The notes under the pieces: model-generated
The model's database searches: none
The model's input: the letters and a program-made list of their open reading frames with translations, nothing else
What the model was told of the DNA's origin: nothing
Shown here: in pieces, positions 1 to 10,639 of the stretch
Layout of the letters: each line of letters begins with the position of its first letter
Numbering within the stretch: position 1 is the first letter of the stretch
Origin: Patellaria atrata CBS 101060
Taxonomy: Eukaryota > Ascomycota > Dothideomycetes > Patellariales > Patellariaceae
NCBI GenBank assembly: GCA_010093705.1
Contig: MU006099.1
Location: forward strand, 782,757-846,756
DNA: 64,000 nucleotides
Direction: 5' to 3'
Position numbers and translations under genes: made by a program

Positions 1-193
1 CGCAGAGCTTGTTGCCGGATCGATGAACTTCATATGGATTGCAACACTTCCGGCAGACTTGAGCGTGGGTTTCGAAGTCATACATCGCCCAGGCTTCGGT
101 ATTGTTGAGTGGACGCATGATGCTAGTGACGGGGGAGGAAGCGAATTCCACCTTGGGCACTACGGCCTTCTTGTGGTGGATGACGGTAGGCAT
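1..193 (-). CDS. Conserved fungal protein of unknown function, N-terminal part (cut by window edge)
   Basis: An open frame starts at ATG 193 and runs off the left edge without a stop, giving 64 codons. It begins MPTVIHHKKAVVPKVEF and continues with a cysteine-bearing stretch, YDFETHAQVCRKCCNPYEVH then RSGNKLC. A Cys-x2-Cys pair followed by a basic Gly-x-x-Leu-Cys segment looks like the small conserved motif at the start of many uncharacterised filamentous-ascomycete proteins; this comes from memory of the family, not a search. The Cys spacing could bind zinc, but that is inference. Nothing can be said about the rest of the gene or its role. Confidence 0.6.
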   Translation of the reverse strand, partial: MPTVIHHKKAVVPKVEFASSPVTSIMRPLNNTEAWAMYDFETHAQVCRKCCNPYEVHRSGNKLC

Positions 194-1204
194 GGTGGAG
201 TGTCGTAGGAGAGAAGGCATGTTGGTATACTTTAGGATTGGCTTGTACGGGGAAGCCGTCGTAGGTATGGGGGTTGTTGGTAGTATAACAATGTTTCCAA
301 TCTGCCGTTCGGAGTGTACGGGGCACAGTGGTAGAGAAAAGGATTTGTGTAGACTAGTAATCTTGGGTTGTTTGAATAGAGCAAAGGATTCATGAGATGG
401 TGGGTGGGGAGAAGTGAAGTCTTATAAGTTTTATGTGGCATCGACAAATGTAGGTGCCTGAAGCTCAGATGTGTCTGGTGAAAGCATCGAAACCAAAACC
501 AGGACCCCTGTACGCCCCCAGACCAGGTGCTGCGCATGACGATAGTGAACGGTGGGAACGAAACAGACAAGAAACGAAATGCTTATACTTGTACTTGCAT
601 TTTGAGTCGTCGAGTCACCGGGCTCACGCATGTCTGAAAAGATTATTGGTCGATCAGCGGGAGGGGAGAAGGGGTTGTGTGTTAGTTCTACAAAGTACAC
701 AGTAGGTTGGCGAAGCTCGTAGGATAGAACTACCGCCTTTGAAAATGAGCCACTGATTGTAACAAAATCGGCGTGAACGTGAGATTACATGCGCGAAAGC
801 CACGATCAGAGCCATTCATCTTTGCTCTGACCAGCACGATCGGAAACCAGAAGCGCGGGAAACGTTACACACCTTAGACACTCGAGCGCCAAACCGGCCC
901 CTTGAAGAGTGACTGCGCCTTCGTGCGGCGTGTAGTTTTAGGGGAACGTGTGGCCGTGACAGAGAGTTGACAGTTTGGGAAAGACGGTGTCGAAATCACA
1001 GAAAGTTGGGTGTTTCCTTGGTGATTCAGTTAATCAACGAGGGTGAGATGGGTGTGGCAGAACTACTCCGTACTACTGTGTGCCGCCCTCGCGATGAGAA
1101 TTTCGAAAGAAAAAGAAAAACGAATAATCATCGACTGATTTGGGTAAGGTAACTCCCAAAAGGGGTCATACTTGGTATTGTACGAGTACTGTAAGCGAGG
1201 AATA

Positions 1205-1264
1205 ACCCCCTTGGACCCCCTTGTGGACCCCCCTGTGGACCCCCTTGGAGACCCCCTTGGAATC
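1205..1264. repeat. C-rich minisatellite, about five degenerate units
   Basis: A run of CCCCCTT blocks separated by GGA, GTGGA or GGAGA spacers repeats about five times, unit 10-13 bp. The plus strand is strongly C-rich and the minus strand G-rich, so the minus strand has several runs of five or more G. The frames across it encode Gly/Pro-rich low-complexity peptides and are not taken as genes. Confidence 0.8.
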
Positions 1265-3091
1265 CCGTCAACAAGCGCGCTCGACTCTCTGTAATCTCTG
1301 TAATCTCGTAATCTTTCCAAGTCTCCACCGCTGCTTTCAGGATGTTAACACTGCCAAAACACTGCCAAAACACTGCCTCCTTCGCGCCCTCTAGGGCTGC
1401 AGTTCAAGACTCAAGACTTCAAATGGCATATCCATCAAGACAAACGCGTGTAATTCCCATCTCATCTACCTCCATTCAAGACCGACTGATTCGATCGCGG
1501 TCGAGGTCTTTCACAACGGCCGGCGTCAAGACGTTTGTCTGTCTTGAACTACGCGGCAGTGCTCTTGAACAGCCTTTCGTTCTCGTGTTTCGAAAGAAGT
1601 ATTTTTATTTTCGCAACTCCGAAATCGATCAGTCTCCCCTGGAGCTTGCAGCCTGAATGCCAGAGAGGTTGTTTGCTCCAAACTGTAGCTTAACTAACAG
1701 TAGTTTGGCAAGCCATGGGTCGATTGAGGATTTTCGCTTCTCCCCTTCTGCGCATGCCGCTCCGCGCAACGCTTCCCGGCTGTTGTCGTCCGGGTTCACG
1801 AGGACAATGATTACAGTGATCGATGAGTCTTCTCGCTGCCTTAGCCAAACGGTGATCTGCCTCCAAGAGCTCCCGAATTGGCTTCACCGGATTGGCTACC
1901 TTGTCGATTATTGCGCAACCATCACAGATCCGCTCAAGGCTCCCACCAGTTCCACCACCACCACCAGCTGAAAGAGCTGCAAGGCCTCCCAAAGTCAGAA
2001 TCTTATCTGGCTAACGTTCTACCAAAAATTCATTACGAAGCACAGTGAAGCCACACTTTCGACACAATCCTGTGCTCCGAGACAGGTCAAGAATTCGCTC
2101 TTTTGGGCCTTGGGTCTCATCATAGCACAGTTGAGTCACCAAGTCTAGACGGCAGATACTTTCAAGGCGTAGAGATGATTATGATGACTCTAATAACCAC
2201 AAGAGTGCGGGGAAATCATGTCAAATTCTTCGATTGGGAGCTTTCTCATCGGTAGAGTACGACAATCGATCCGCACCGTCGTCCGTATACCGCCCTTATC
2301 CTCAATTCTTTCGAAAGTCGTCGTTTCTAAGACTTGCATGTTGACAATACAATCTCAACTTGAAAAATTCATCGCCCTTCTTGGCAAGAGCCATTGGAAA
2401 ATCTCTCCGATGTATGTTCTGGCACATGATAATCTGATCACTCCACCGATCATTATCGTTCTCCATGCTGTCAAACCTTTTATGCCTCTTTGCGTTGTTT
2501 CCTCTACCCTCCCTTTTCCCCATCAGAAGAAGGGAATGGTGGCCAATTCGAGAGATGCAAACCGCAGTCGCTAAGTTTTAGTTGCCTGATAATACCATCC
2601 CTAAGAGGGCGTGCAGGATGCAAAGATCCTTGCCGTCTCCCCAATCGGTTGATTTCCTAACTGGTTCTTTGCCACTGCTGTCTGGGTCAAAGGAGCCGTT
2701 GCATCCGACCTTCAAACTCGGCGACTAGGCCTTAACCGGTAGTCTTGTTAAAGACCGTATACAGTCATATCTAGCTATAACCGCGGAAACGGATACCTCG
2801 AGAACTCTCGAACGCTCGAACGTTGGGCTATAGCGGGTAAACTCTGAACTCGAGACCTCAAGTATGACTGTTACTCAATTGAACTAATTGTGGTATCTAT
2901 GGATCGTCGCTTTGGACTTGCAGCAAGTTGTCTGTTTCGGTCTTGGTCAACCGACAACTTCCTTCAGTACCAATGTCCAACTTCATATGGTATCGAATTA
3001 CTATATCCTTCCCGAGACCTAACACTCTTAACTTAGTTTACGGTTGCTGTGGAAAAGCACCATCTGACTACGGTACACGTAATGGACTAAG

Positions 3092-3129
3092 CTGTACAAA
3101 CGACGACGAGCTGTACAAACGACGACGAG
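3092..3129. repeat. 19-bp exact tandem duplication
   Basis: The unit CTGTACAAACGACGACGAG occurs twice in a row and is followed by another CTGTAC and then TGTAC. It lies in non-coding DNA and ends in the TACTGTAC-type word that recurs in other spacers of this window. Confidence 0.85.
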
Positions 3130-3946
3130 CTGTACTGTACAAAGGTTTAAGCCGTACAGAGTACATATCTTGAGGAGTTATCGATACGTCAGATCCAGTG
3201 TTACTCCGATGATTACGCAGAGACCAAGTAGTGCCAGTCGTAGGAAAGAAAGAAATCACCTTAGCAACGCACAATACTCTCGGTCCGCAATCACCGAAAC
3301 TCACTCCTTATTCGATAGTATGAGCACCGTTGTGCTACCCGCATGGTTATCTGAAATTGTCTGAAATGGCTTTAGGTAAGAATAGATGATTGCAAGTTCA
3401 AGCGTCTTAATTACTATTGCACGTCCTCCTGATATGAGTTTCGGAGCATCTATCCGCGCCCATTTTCGTTATCCTCATAGATACATGTGGTTAGCTCTAT
3501 GATCACATCCACCGAGTAGTTAGATCACAACTCTCCTATTGTTGACTACTTTACTTATGTGAAATGCCCTTTGATTTATTCAGGGTTCAGCACTATTCGG
3601 TCACTGTACGCGTGGTATGCGCACAGTATAATACTACAAGTCTGTTGGATTTCAGAATTTCGTTGGTCTACATACCTAGGCCGCAAATATCCTCGTTAGG
3701 CGCGAGCAGCGAAGCAATGTGTGTTCATTCCGAAAATAGGGGTAGGGGCTTTCCTCCTCTATAATTTTGCGATTTATCTTCATATACGTGTGCTAATCAT
3801 GAAAGAGTACTTGGTAAGAGGTAATTGGTAATAGAATTGACATATTTATATCATAGAAGACTCCAGGTGTTAAGAGGACGATGTACCTTCTATCCAGAGG
3901 GAAAGGAACGATCATTTACAAAATAGGAGAACTCTATACGCTTTGA

Positions 3947-5691
3947 TCATCCTTCCAAAGACGCTCTGAACGATGTCCAATCACTCATTCGTTTGCCCCC
4001 TTCGAAATGCTCGGCAATGTGCTCACATCGTTCCGGCCAGGTCGCCAATGAGAATTTGCAGAATCCACACCATAAGTCCCTCTGCTTGACTTCGCTAGGC
4101 GACGAATCCGTTTTCCATGTGTCAAGAAACTTGCGACCCTTGCACTCTATGAATGGCCCTGCAACTTCAATTTCCTTGAAGTGGACGTTAATATAGTGTT
4201 GCCAGAAATGGTCTCGCCTGCGAAAGGTTCGATCATGTGGGGCTTTATCCTCACAGGCTTTGATATTGTGTTTCTGAAGATGGCTTTCATCAGGATCCTC
4301 GATACCGCAGAATACGCATCTGTTACCAACCAGTGGTGAGTTGTAAAGCATACATGTCCAGTGTTTCCCGTACGGAACATGGGTCAGTTCGTGCCGTTTC
4401 CATTCGGACTTCTGTTTGATCTCCTTCCCCTTCTCACAAAACGTGCAAGAGTAAAAAATTTCCTCGCTGCGCGTTTCGGAGCTGAATAGAGTTACTGGAT
4501 CGTCGGTTGGAGATGCGGTAGCGATTTCTGTACGATACCGACTCTTACCTCTGCGGCGCATAGGGCCAGGCCGTGGCTGCATGCCACCCTTCATTGACCA
4601 TAATGGCTGGTTCGTTTGCAGGTCTGGGTCTAGATTTTCTTTTTCACTTAGAAAATATACAGAAAAAAGCACTGGTGAATATTATTTACCTGGTACAATG
4701 TTCTGCGTCCGTAATTTGACGAGGTAATTGTTTATGGTCGCCTTACTTAGACTTGTCTTTGCTATTAAAGACACCAGACTTCCATTGTTGAGATATGGCC
4801 AGTGTTTATTATCCCAGAACCACCTATCGAGGAAATCTTTTGCTGAAGGATCAATCCGAGGACGTCTGCACGGGTGCGTCCCATTCGTACGTCTTGAAGG
4901 AGTTGATGAAGAAACTGAGTTTGGGACGGAAGAGTTTGGGTTGTGAGAATTGTCCGCGTCGGAGTGAATGGTTCGAAGAGTACTTTCAGAGACGGCTTCT
5001 TCTACCTGTATTCCTTGTTTACTCCATATGAACAAATCCTCCTCTTGCTCAAAGGGAACTGCTGGAAAGCCCTCAATGACTTCTCCTTGATCTGTTTCTA
5101 GGATGTTTGGAACTAAGGGTTGACTGCTGAAGCCCGTATCTGTAGCACATGATTGTCAGTATCAATCGATACCCGTGCTTGCCTAGGGGCAGAAGGTGAA
5201 TGATTTCGGATGAGCATTTTGGCGTCGAACTATATTTAGGAAAATCGACTGGGAAGTGATTGAACGTGACCAGGTTTCAGAGGATAATGATAAGATCAAC
5301 GCTCATAGGGGGAAGAAAAGTCAATCTCCCATTCTTAGGCTGAACTCTAAAACAATTGCCCGTGGGGGTCATAAATACCTGATGTAGGAAGGGTCTCATG
5401 CTGACCGATACCACTCCCATCAATAGGGCCGTATACCTCGTCGCTGCTCGGATATCCATATTGATTCTGAAACTGGTAGGCAGCAAGTTGGTTCCACGGA
5501 CCTTGAACGCTACAGGGCCAAAAATTGTCAATCTGTGCAAGTTGTTGACTAGTGGTGGCTAAGATATCATCGAGGGAGGAGTCGAAGGGCTCGATTGGAG
5601 AAAATTCACCAGGTACATCATGGGTTTCAAAACGCCCATGATTAATTTCATGGGCATCACCAATGTTCATAAGATCATAGTTGGCTTCCAT
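3947..5691 (-). CDS. Homeodomain plus C2H2 zinc-finger transcription factor
   Basis: Three exons by frame: 5691-5379, 5139-4690 and 4629-3947, giving 481 aa. Introns are 239 nt (donor GTATTTATG) and 60 nt (donor GTAAAT). The N-terminus (about 1-190) is acidic and unstructured-looking, as in fungal activators. A degenerate TALE/KN-type homeodomain lies near residues 195-252, with RPRIDPSAKDFLDRWFWDNK and then a recognition helix containing ATINNYLVKLRTQ. C2H2-like fingers follow, including YSCTFC with a later KRHELTH, NRCVFC with a later HLQKH, and DLWCGFC with a later CEHIAEH. This homeodomain/C2H2 arrangement is a known fungal family of putative nuclear regulators; targets are unknown. The recognition helix has Tyr where Trp48 is usual and lacks the usual Asn51, so DNA contact through the homeodomain may be altered. 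The large first intron could hide another small exon. Confidence 0.8.
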
Positions 5692-7274
5692 GTCGAGGGA
5701 AAAGGCTGTTCAACTAGATGTCATCTTTCTGGCGGTCACCCGCTCCGTTCCCTTTTATTCCTTATTAGTGTACAAGGCGCTACCATAGCCACGATTTACA
5801 GGGCAAAGATTAAGATCTTGCTTTTATTTAGAAGGCATTAATACCAGATCTCTTTCTTTCGAGCAATCACCAGGATATGGCAAAAGGACACGAGGCTCTA
5901 CATCAACCCATATATCTTTGGCGGACTCTGGGTCCACTTCTGGTTTGATCTGTATGTCTTACTACGCTGTAGCTTTGCCATTGCTATTACTTTCACCATA
6001 TAGAGTTTCCATCTTCTCGGTCTCTTACTGTTTTCGAGTCATGCTCCTCTCCGTCAAATGTCACTTCAATGACAGATGTGATTGGAATGCATGAGAGTTG
6101 AGTGAACATAATATTTCCTCTGATCTCTGATAGAAAGTCGGAAAGGATGGCAACGCACACTTATATACTCACCTCTGGGGCCAGAGGTGGTAAACCTCAC
6201 CAGTGCTTCACCGGATGTTCACCGGACGTTCGTCGGATCCAGGATAGGAAGTTCGAATATGCCTTGTATATCAACTTTTACTAGCCGTGTCCGATTGATT
6301 TAGAAGGCATTCAACCAGCATCCGCCCTTCCATACGGACCACTCTTTTTAGAATATCGCCTCAACGAGTTGGTTTTGCCTATTATCGCCTTGTGAATCAA
6401 GATACTGATCCGTATGAAGTAACGGAACGTTGCCGATGGCAGTGCTGGACCTCGTTCACGGCTTGCAACCTTGCCATCCATTGCCCTCAGTAAATAAGGG
6501 GGTAGTGTCATGTTTGCCTTGACGCCGCCATAAAGTCATAACCGGTGAATGTGATCTGAAATATTGTATCTGGGTCAGGATATGCGTTAAATCTCGGTGT
6601 TGTTCTTAGGTCTATGGAAGTGATGTAGCTCCCAGCTGTGTGGTACAGTACACCCCTTTCATATGATTGGTCAACAGTAGCCTCATAAATTAGCTCGCCC
6701 AGCCTTGCATGTTGTTGATAGTATTAGTATTATTGTCAGGTGAAATAGCCGAACTGGACTTTGTTCAATTGACCATTAGATGAATATACTTTTGGGATGA
6801 CATGATGAGGTAGGAGTGGGACGTGAGATCTTTTTAAAAGAAGAATATTCCCTTCACGCATAGCAGAATGGAGAATGCAATTGTACTGTGGTAGGAGCGT
6901 AATCTGAACTTGGGAAGCGGAAAGAGGAAATTCTTCGGACAGGTTTCTAGAAAGGAATTCACCGGCGACTCTTGACGCCCTATTATATGCAAGAAGTAAT
7001 GGAATTCAACATTATCATCACCATATTTACCACCTGACAGATTACACCCATATAATCCTCCTCCGTCTCTTCCAATGAGAGCTTTTGAGCGGGTGGTTCT
7101 TGTACTGTACATGTCATGTACACGCATGGGGCCACGTCCAACACCGGCTCATTAAGGATTCTCCACCTTTGTACAGTCCAGTCTGAGCTCAACATCATCC
7201 ACCAGCACAGCAGGGCGAGTTGTGCAATTCAAGGGTCCAGATACCTTGAACCCCCTTTCCGCCTTTTCTCTTGT
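5692..7274. other. Spacer upstream of the transcription factor, no gene seen
   Basis: This 1.6 kb lies between the start of the homeodomain/C2H2 gene (5691, reading left) and the stop of the glucanase gene (7275). It should contain the factor's promoter and the glucanase 3' UTR. All frames are short and lack family signals. A short perfect hairpin (CCTCTGG, 2-nt loop, CCAGAGG) lies near 6174-6189. Confidence 0.6.
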
Positions 7275-9902
7275 TTAATATTCTTCAGGCAAACCCATTT
7301 CGCCGAAATCGCCCCAGTCGTCACTGCACTTAAACGACCTCTCATAGGCCAACTTGGGTAAAATGCCCGCCTCCAGACCCCTCCTATAGCTCCAGTGGAC
7401 CGCCTTCTCCGTCTCCCATGTCCAGTAGAACCAGCCCCAGCCCTTCTCAAAGCTTTCCATCTGACCCTGGGCAAAATAAAGCAACCACTTCTTGTACGCA
7501 TCGCTGTAGTCCGCCGGATCAGCGTTCGCAGGCCCGCAGTCGCATTTGGGATCATTCTTCGTCGGACAGGTCGGAGATAGTACTGACGTCGACTTATTCC
7601 CCGTATTCAACGTGCCCTCCCAGCGGTTGCCGCGACCGACGTTGTTGAGGTTCGGCGCGCAATCCGTGTCGGCCTGGGACCACTCGCCACACATCGTCGG
7701 ACCGAAGCCGGTAGCCGTGTTTTGAGATCGCAAAGTTTGTGCCGTCCAGCCCTTGCAGGCAAAGGTCAACTTTTCGTCGTGCTCCAGTGCGATCTGATCG
7801 ACATTAAAAATAACATATTGGTGTACATCAAGGAGAAGGTTTTGGTGATCTTGTAGCTTGCCTTGCCATTTGTCAAGGCCCATGAAGCCGTCGCCAAAGA
7901 CAATGACAGCGGTGATACCGTTGTTCCGAACGAGGTTGATTGCTTTGTCATACCAGTTTAGCACGCTTTCTGTGTTGAGATCGACCATTCGTGGTTCGTT
8001 GACAAGGCCGTACATCGTGACTAGTTTTTTGTAGCGCGGCTGTGCGAAGAAGGTGCTTAATTGGTCATGGATGTCAAGACTTCGTTGTGCGTTTAGATCT
8101 CCATCCGTCCCATTCAGCCAGCCTATTACACCTTGTCTACCGCTGTGGTTCCATCCATTTTGAGATCCAGGAAGCCCATGGACGTCGAGATTGACGCGTA
8201 GTCCATTCTGGCGAGCATACTCAATCCCGCGAAGTAAATATCTCCATGAAATCTTTGGAACATAAGGATCCCCAGGATATGTAGTGATGGCCCAGTAATT
8301 GAACGGTATGCGAACATGGTCGAAGCCTGCAGCTCTGATATCGGCGAACGTCTTCTTAGTGATGAACGTCGAGTAGTGCTTTTCGAGCTTTTGTGCTGCT
8401 TTTGTGGGCCCAAGTTTCTTGGTGAGCGTCCACTCGTCGATTACATCGCGAGAATTGTAATCGGCGAAGAAAGACGGTGTTATGAAAGGCTCTAAATTTA
8501 GCCATCCGCCGACATTCATGCCTCGGATAGGCATGGCACCGTACTTGAACTCATCTTTGATCTTGGGAACGTTCGGATTCGCGCGAACATCATCATTCCA
8601 CGTAGAGTTGAGTCCCATGAGGCTGAGACCACCGATCGTTTCATCAGTGTATGTGAGATTGAAATCGGTCGTATCATACCACGTGAATGGATCTAGTAGT
8701 CCACCTTTCGCAGAAGCTGGGATATCGGATTCGGAGATGTTATTGAGGTTGTCGTTATTTGGGGAATCTGTGTTGTTGACCTCATCATCTGCACTGCTTC
8801 CTCCTTTCTTTGAGACGACAATGCCGACAGGAATAGCAATGATGAGTATTATCACAGTAATGGTGACCCCAATCCATATCGTCTTTTTTCTTCTTCTCAG
8901 GAAGCTTTCTTCGCTACTCGTGGTACTTCCCTTTCCGCCACCGCGGTGGAATCCGAATTTCTGTTCCCAGATCTCGTCCTTTTCCTCTTTCTCATTACCC
9001 CCTTCCTCCAGCAGGGGACCACTGACAACCCTCCTCTTCCTCTCTTCGTGTCGCCGCCGTCTCTTCTCTTCTTTCTCTTCCTGTATAAATCTCCTCCTCT
9101 CTTCTTCTTCTCTCTCAAACTTATGTCTCTCCTTTTCTTGTATGTATCGCCTCTTCCTCTCCTCCCTTTCGTCTTCCGTATATTTATTTCTTCTTTTTTC
9201 ATTCTCTCCATCAGTAAAGCCCCTCCGCTCGATTTCATGGGTATCGGGATCGACAATTTTAGACCTCCTCGTTCGCTCTCTACTACTTCGATACCCTTCT
9301 TTGCTCTCCCTCCTTTCTCTTCGCTCCCTCTCCTTGTCCTCACGGACCTTTCCCCTCTCAACCTCTCTCCTCTCTCTTTCCCTTACCTCCTCCCTTACCT
9401 CTCTCTCTCGCGTATCAAATGCCTTCCAACCCTTTGGTGTCCGCTCATTGATCTCGTTCAACCGCGCCAAGCTATCCAAACTCAAGGGTGTAGCTGAACT
9501 CGATGTCTCCCCTCCTCTGCTCTTCCTTTCTCTCCTTTCTTCTCTGTCTCTTCTCTCCTTTTCCTCGAAATCCCTTTTTCTTGTCGGAGTGACTCGAATG
9601 CCATCGTCTCCACTCTCCCTCCTGCGTCCTGGAGTAAGCCTTACCCCATCATCGTCTGCCCTTCTCCTCACCGGGACAACTCTAATCCCATCATCGCCTC
9701 CACGACTCCTTCTCCGGTCTCTTGCATGCCTCTGGGTTCTCTCCGTCGGGCTTTCGGACTCCGACTCCTCCCGTGGCCGTGGGAGTAGCTCCCCCTGACT
9801 GTCGGTAACTCGGTGCCCGGGTTTCCGCCGCCTCTGCTCGCGATTGCGATCACGGTTGCGGTCACGGTAAGGGTCTCGGGGAGAGGAGGGATCGTGGGGC
9901 AT
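7275..9902 (-). CDS. exgD: Membrane-anchored glucan exo-1,3-beta-glucosidase (GH5, ExgD type)
   Basis: A single uninterrupted frame of 875 aa from ATG 9902. The first ~335 residues are an extremely charged Arg/Glu/Lys-rich region with no cleavable signal peptide. One membrane segment (about 339-362, core IWIGVTITVIILIIAIPVGI) follows, so a type II membrane topology with a cytosolic tail is expected. The extracellular GH5 domain starts near 457 with RGMNVGGWLNLEPF. The predicted acid/base Glu sits in GLVNEPRMV (about 634) and the nucleophile Glu in CGEWSQADTDC (about 738). The protein ends FGEMGLPEEY, like ExgD proteins. In this family the enzyme trims glucose from beta-1,3-glucan at the cell wall. 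The charged tail seems long compared with described ExgD proteins (about 830 aa in total). The 438-codon frame on the opposite strand mirrors this biased region and is not a gene. Confidence 0.92.
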   Translation of the reverse strand: MPHDPSSPRDPYRDRNRDRNREQRRRKPGHRVTDSQGELLPRPREESESESPTERTQRHARDRRRSRGGDDGIRVVPVRRRADDDGVRLTPGRRRESGDDGIRVTPTRKRDFEEKERRDREERRERKSRGGETSSSATPLSLDSLARLNEINERTPKGWKAFDTREREVREEVRERERREVERGKVREDKERERRERRESKEGYRSSRERTRRSKIVDPDTHEIERRGFTDGENEKRRNKYTEDEREERKRRYIQEKERHKFEREEEERRRFIQEEKEEKRRRRHEERKRRVVSGPLLEEGGNEKEEKDEIWEQKFGFHRGGGKGSTTSSEESFLRRRKKTIWIGVTITVIILIIAIPVGIVVSKKGGSSADDEVNNTDSPNNDNLNNISESDIPASAKGGLLDPFTWYDTTDFNLTYTDETIGGLSLMGLNSTWNDDVRANPNVPKIKDEFKYGAMPIRGMNVGGWLNLEPFITPSFFADYNSRDVIDEWTLTKKLGPTKAAQKLEKHYSTFITKKTFADIRAAGFDHVRIPFNYWAITTYPGDPYVPKISWRYLLRGIEYARQNGLRVNLDVHGLPGSQNGWNHSGRQGVIGWLNGTDGDLNAQRSLDIHDQLSTFFAQPRYKKLVTMYGLVNEPRMVDLNTESVLNWYDKAINLVRNNGITAVIVFGDGFMGLDKWQGKLQDHQNLLLDVHQYVIFNVDQIALEHDEKLTFACKGWTAQTLRSQNTATGFGPTMCGEWSQADTDCAPNLNNVGRGNRWEGTLNTGNKSTSVLSPTCPTKNDPKCDCGPANADPADYSDAYKKWLLYFAQGQMESFEKGWGWFYWTWETEKAVHWSYRRGLEAGILPKLAYERSFKCSDDWGDFGEMGLPEEY

Positions 9903-10639
9903 TCGTTCGGAGAAATTGATGGCTGATCGAGGGGAGATATTGCGTTGGGATAGAGGAAGCTTGGATAAGTGTCTTGTGGAGACGAGCGGGAGCTACGGTG
10001 CGGTCGAAGAGGGGATGAATGTGGTCGTTTTGTGTTAAAACTCGAGATGGATCGCTTCCACTGAGGTGTGTGTATTATGGTACCGGAATGTGTGGTGTAA
10101 TTGCGATCGAATATCAGAAAAATATACGCTTTAAAGGAAGGGGAGCGGATTCAATTTCACAATAATAAACAATGCCATTGCCGGCGGTTGTCGCAAAACC
10201 TCATTTCCAAGATCTTGGGCTTGGCAATGTTGTTATTTTGCCTAATAGAGTTAAGCGTATATCGAGCTCGGTCGCGTTTAATGACGTGGATACCATCTTA
10301 TTTGAACATTCAAGAATGAAAACTTCATGCAATTATAAGATGATTATAACGGAACTTAGAACGCGTCTATACGGAATTCCGCTTCGCTCTTGTGCGATGG
10401 ATATCAGGGTATAAACTAAAACGCAAATCTCCTCCACCAGTGGTCTTCCTTGCCGGCGACGGCAAATCCAAGTCGACTTGAGTTTCCTCTATTCATTCCA
10501 ACACAGTTGCCGACGCTAATTGTAGATGAGATGGCCGCCAAAATACTGTAGTACATGTTGCATCATTATGCTGACCGGTCGAGCGGATTCACTGGCAATC
10601 CGAGCCGCTACAAGGAGTCAAGGAAACGGGTCCACCTAT
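9903..10639. other. Spacer with the exgD promoter, no gene seen
   Basis: The stretch separates the exgD start (9902, reading left) from the stop of the NMN adenylyltransferase gene (10640, also reading left). It must contain the exgD 5' region and the neighbour's 3' UTR. No frame with family similarity was found. Confidence 0.6.

Larger units (their letters stand above)
194..3946. other. Gene-poor spacer, 3.7 kb
   Basis: No frame here shows a recognisable family, splice-compatible exons or a codon pattern like the neighbouring genes. The first few hundred bases should hold the promoter of the minus-strand gene starting at 193. It contains a C-rich minisatellite (1205-1264) and a 19-bp duplication (3092-3129). 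A 100-codon minus frame at 1690-1992 has a glycine run and a His/Cys stretch but no recognisable family, so it is not called. RNA evidence could change this. Confidence 0.5.

Noticed and set aside
1342-1656. 104-codon plus frame
   Set aside because: Composition is not clearly coding and no family was recognised.
1690-1992. 100-codon minus frame with a glycine run and a Cys/His stretch
   Set aside because: No recognisable family, no splice-compatible extension and no codon evidence beyond the frame; kept only as a note in the spacer entry.
8482-9798. 438-codon plus-strand frame, rich in Ser and Leu
   Set aside because: It is antisense to the exgD gene and mirrors its Arg/Glu/Lys-biased tail; it has no family signal.
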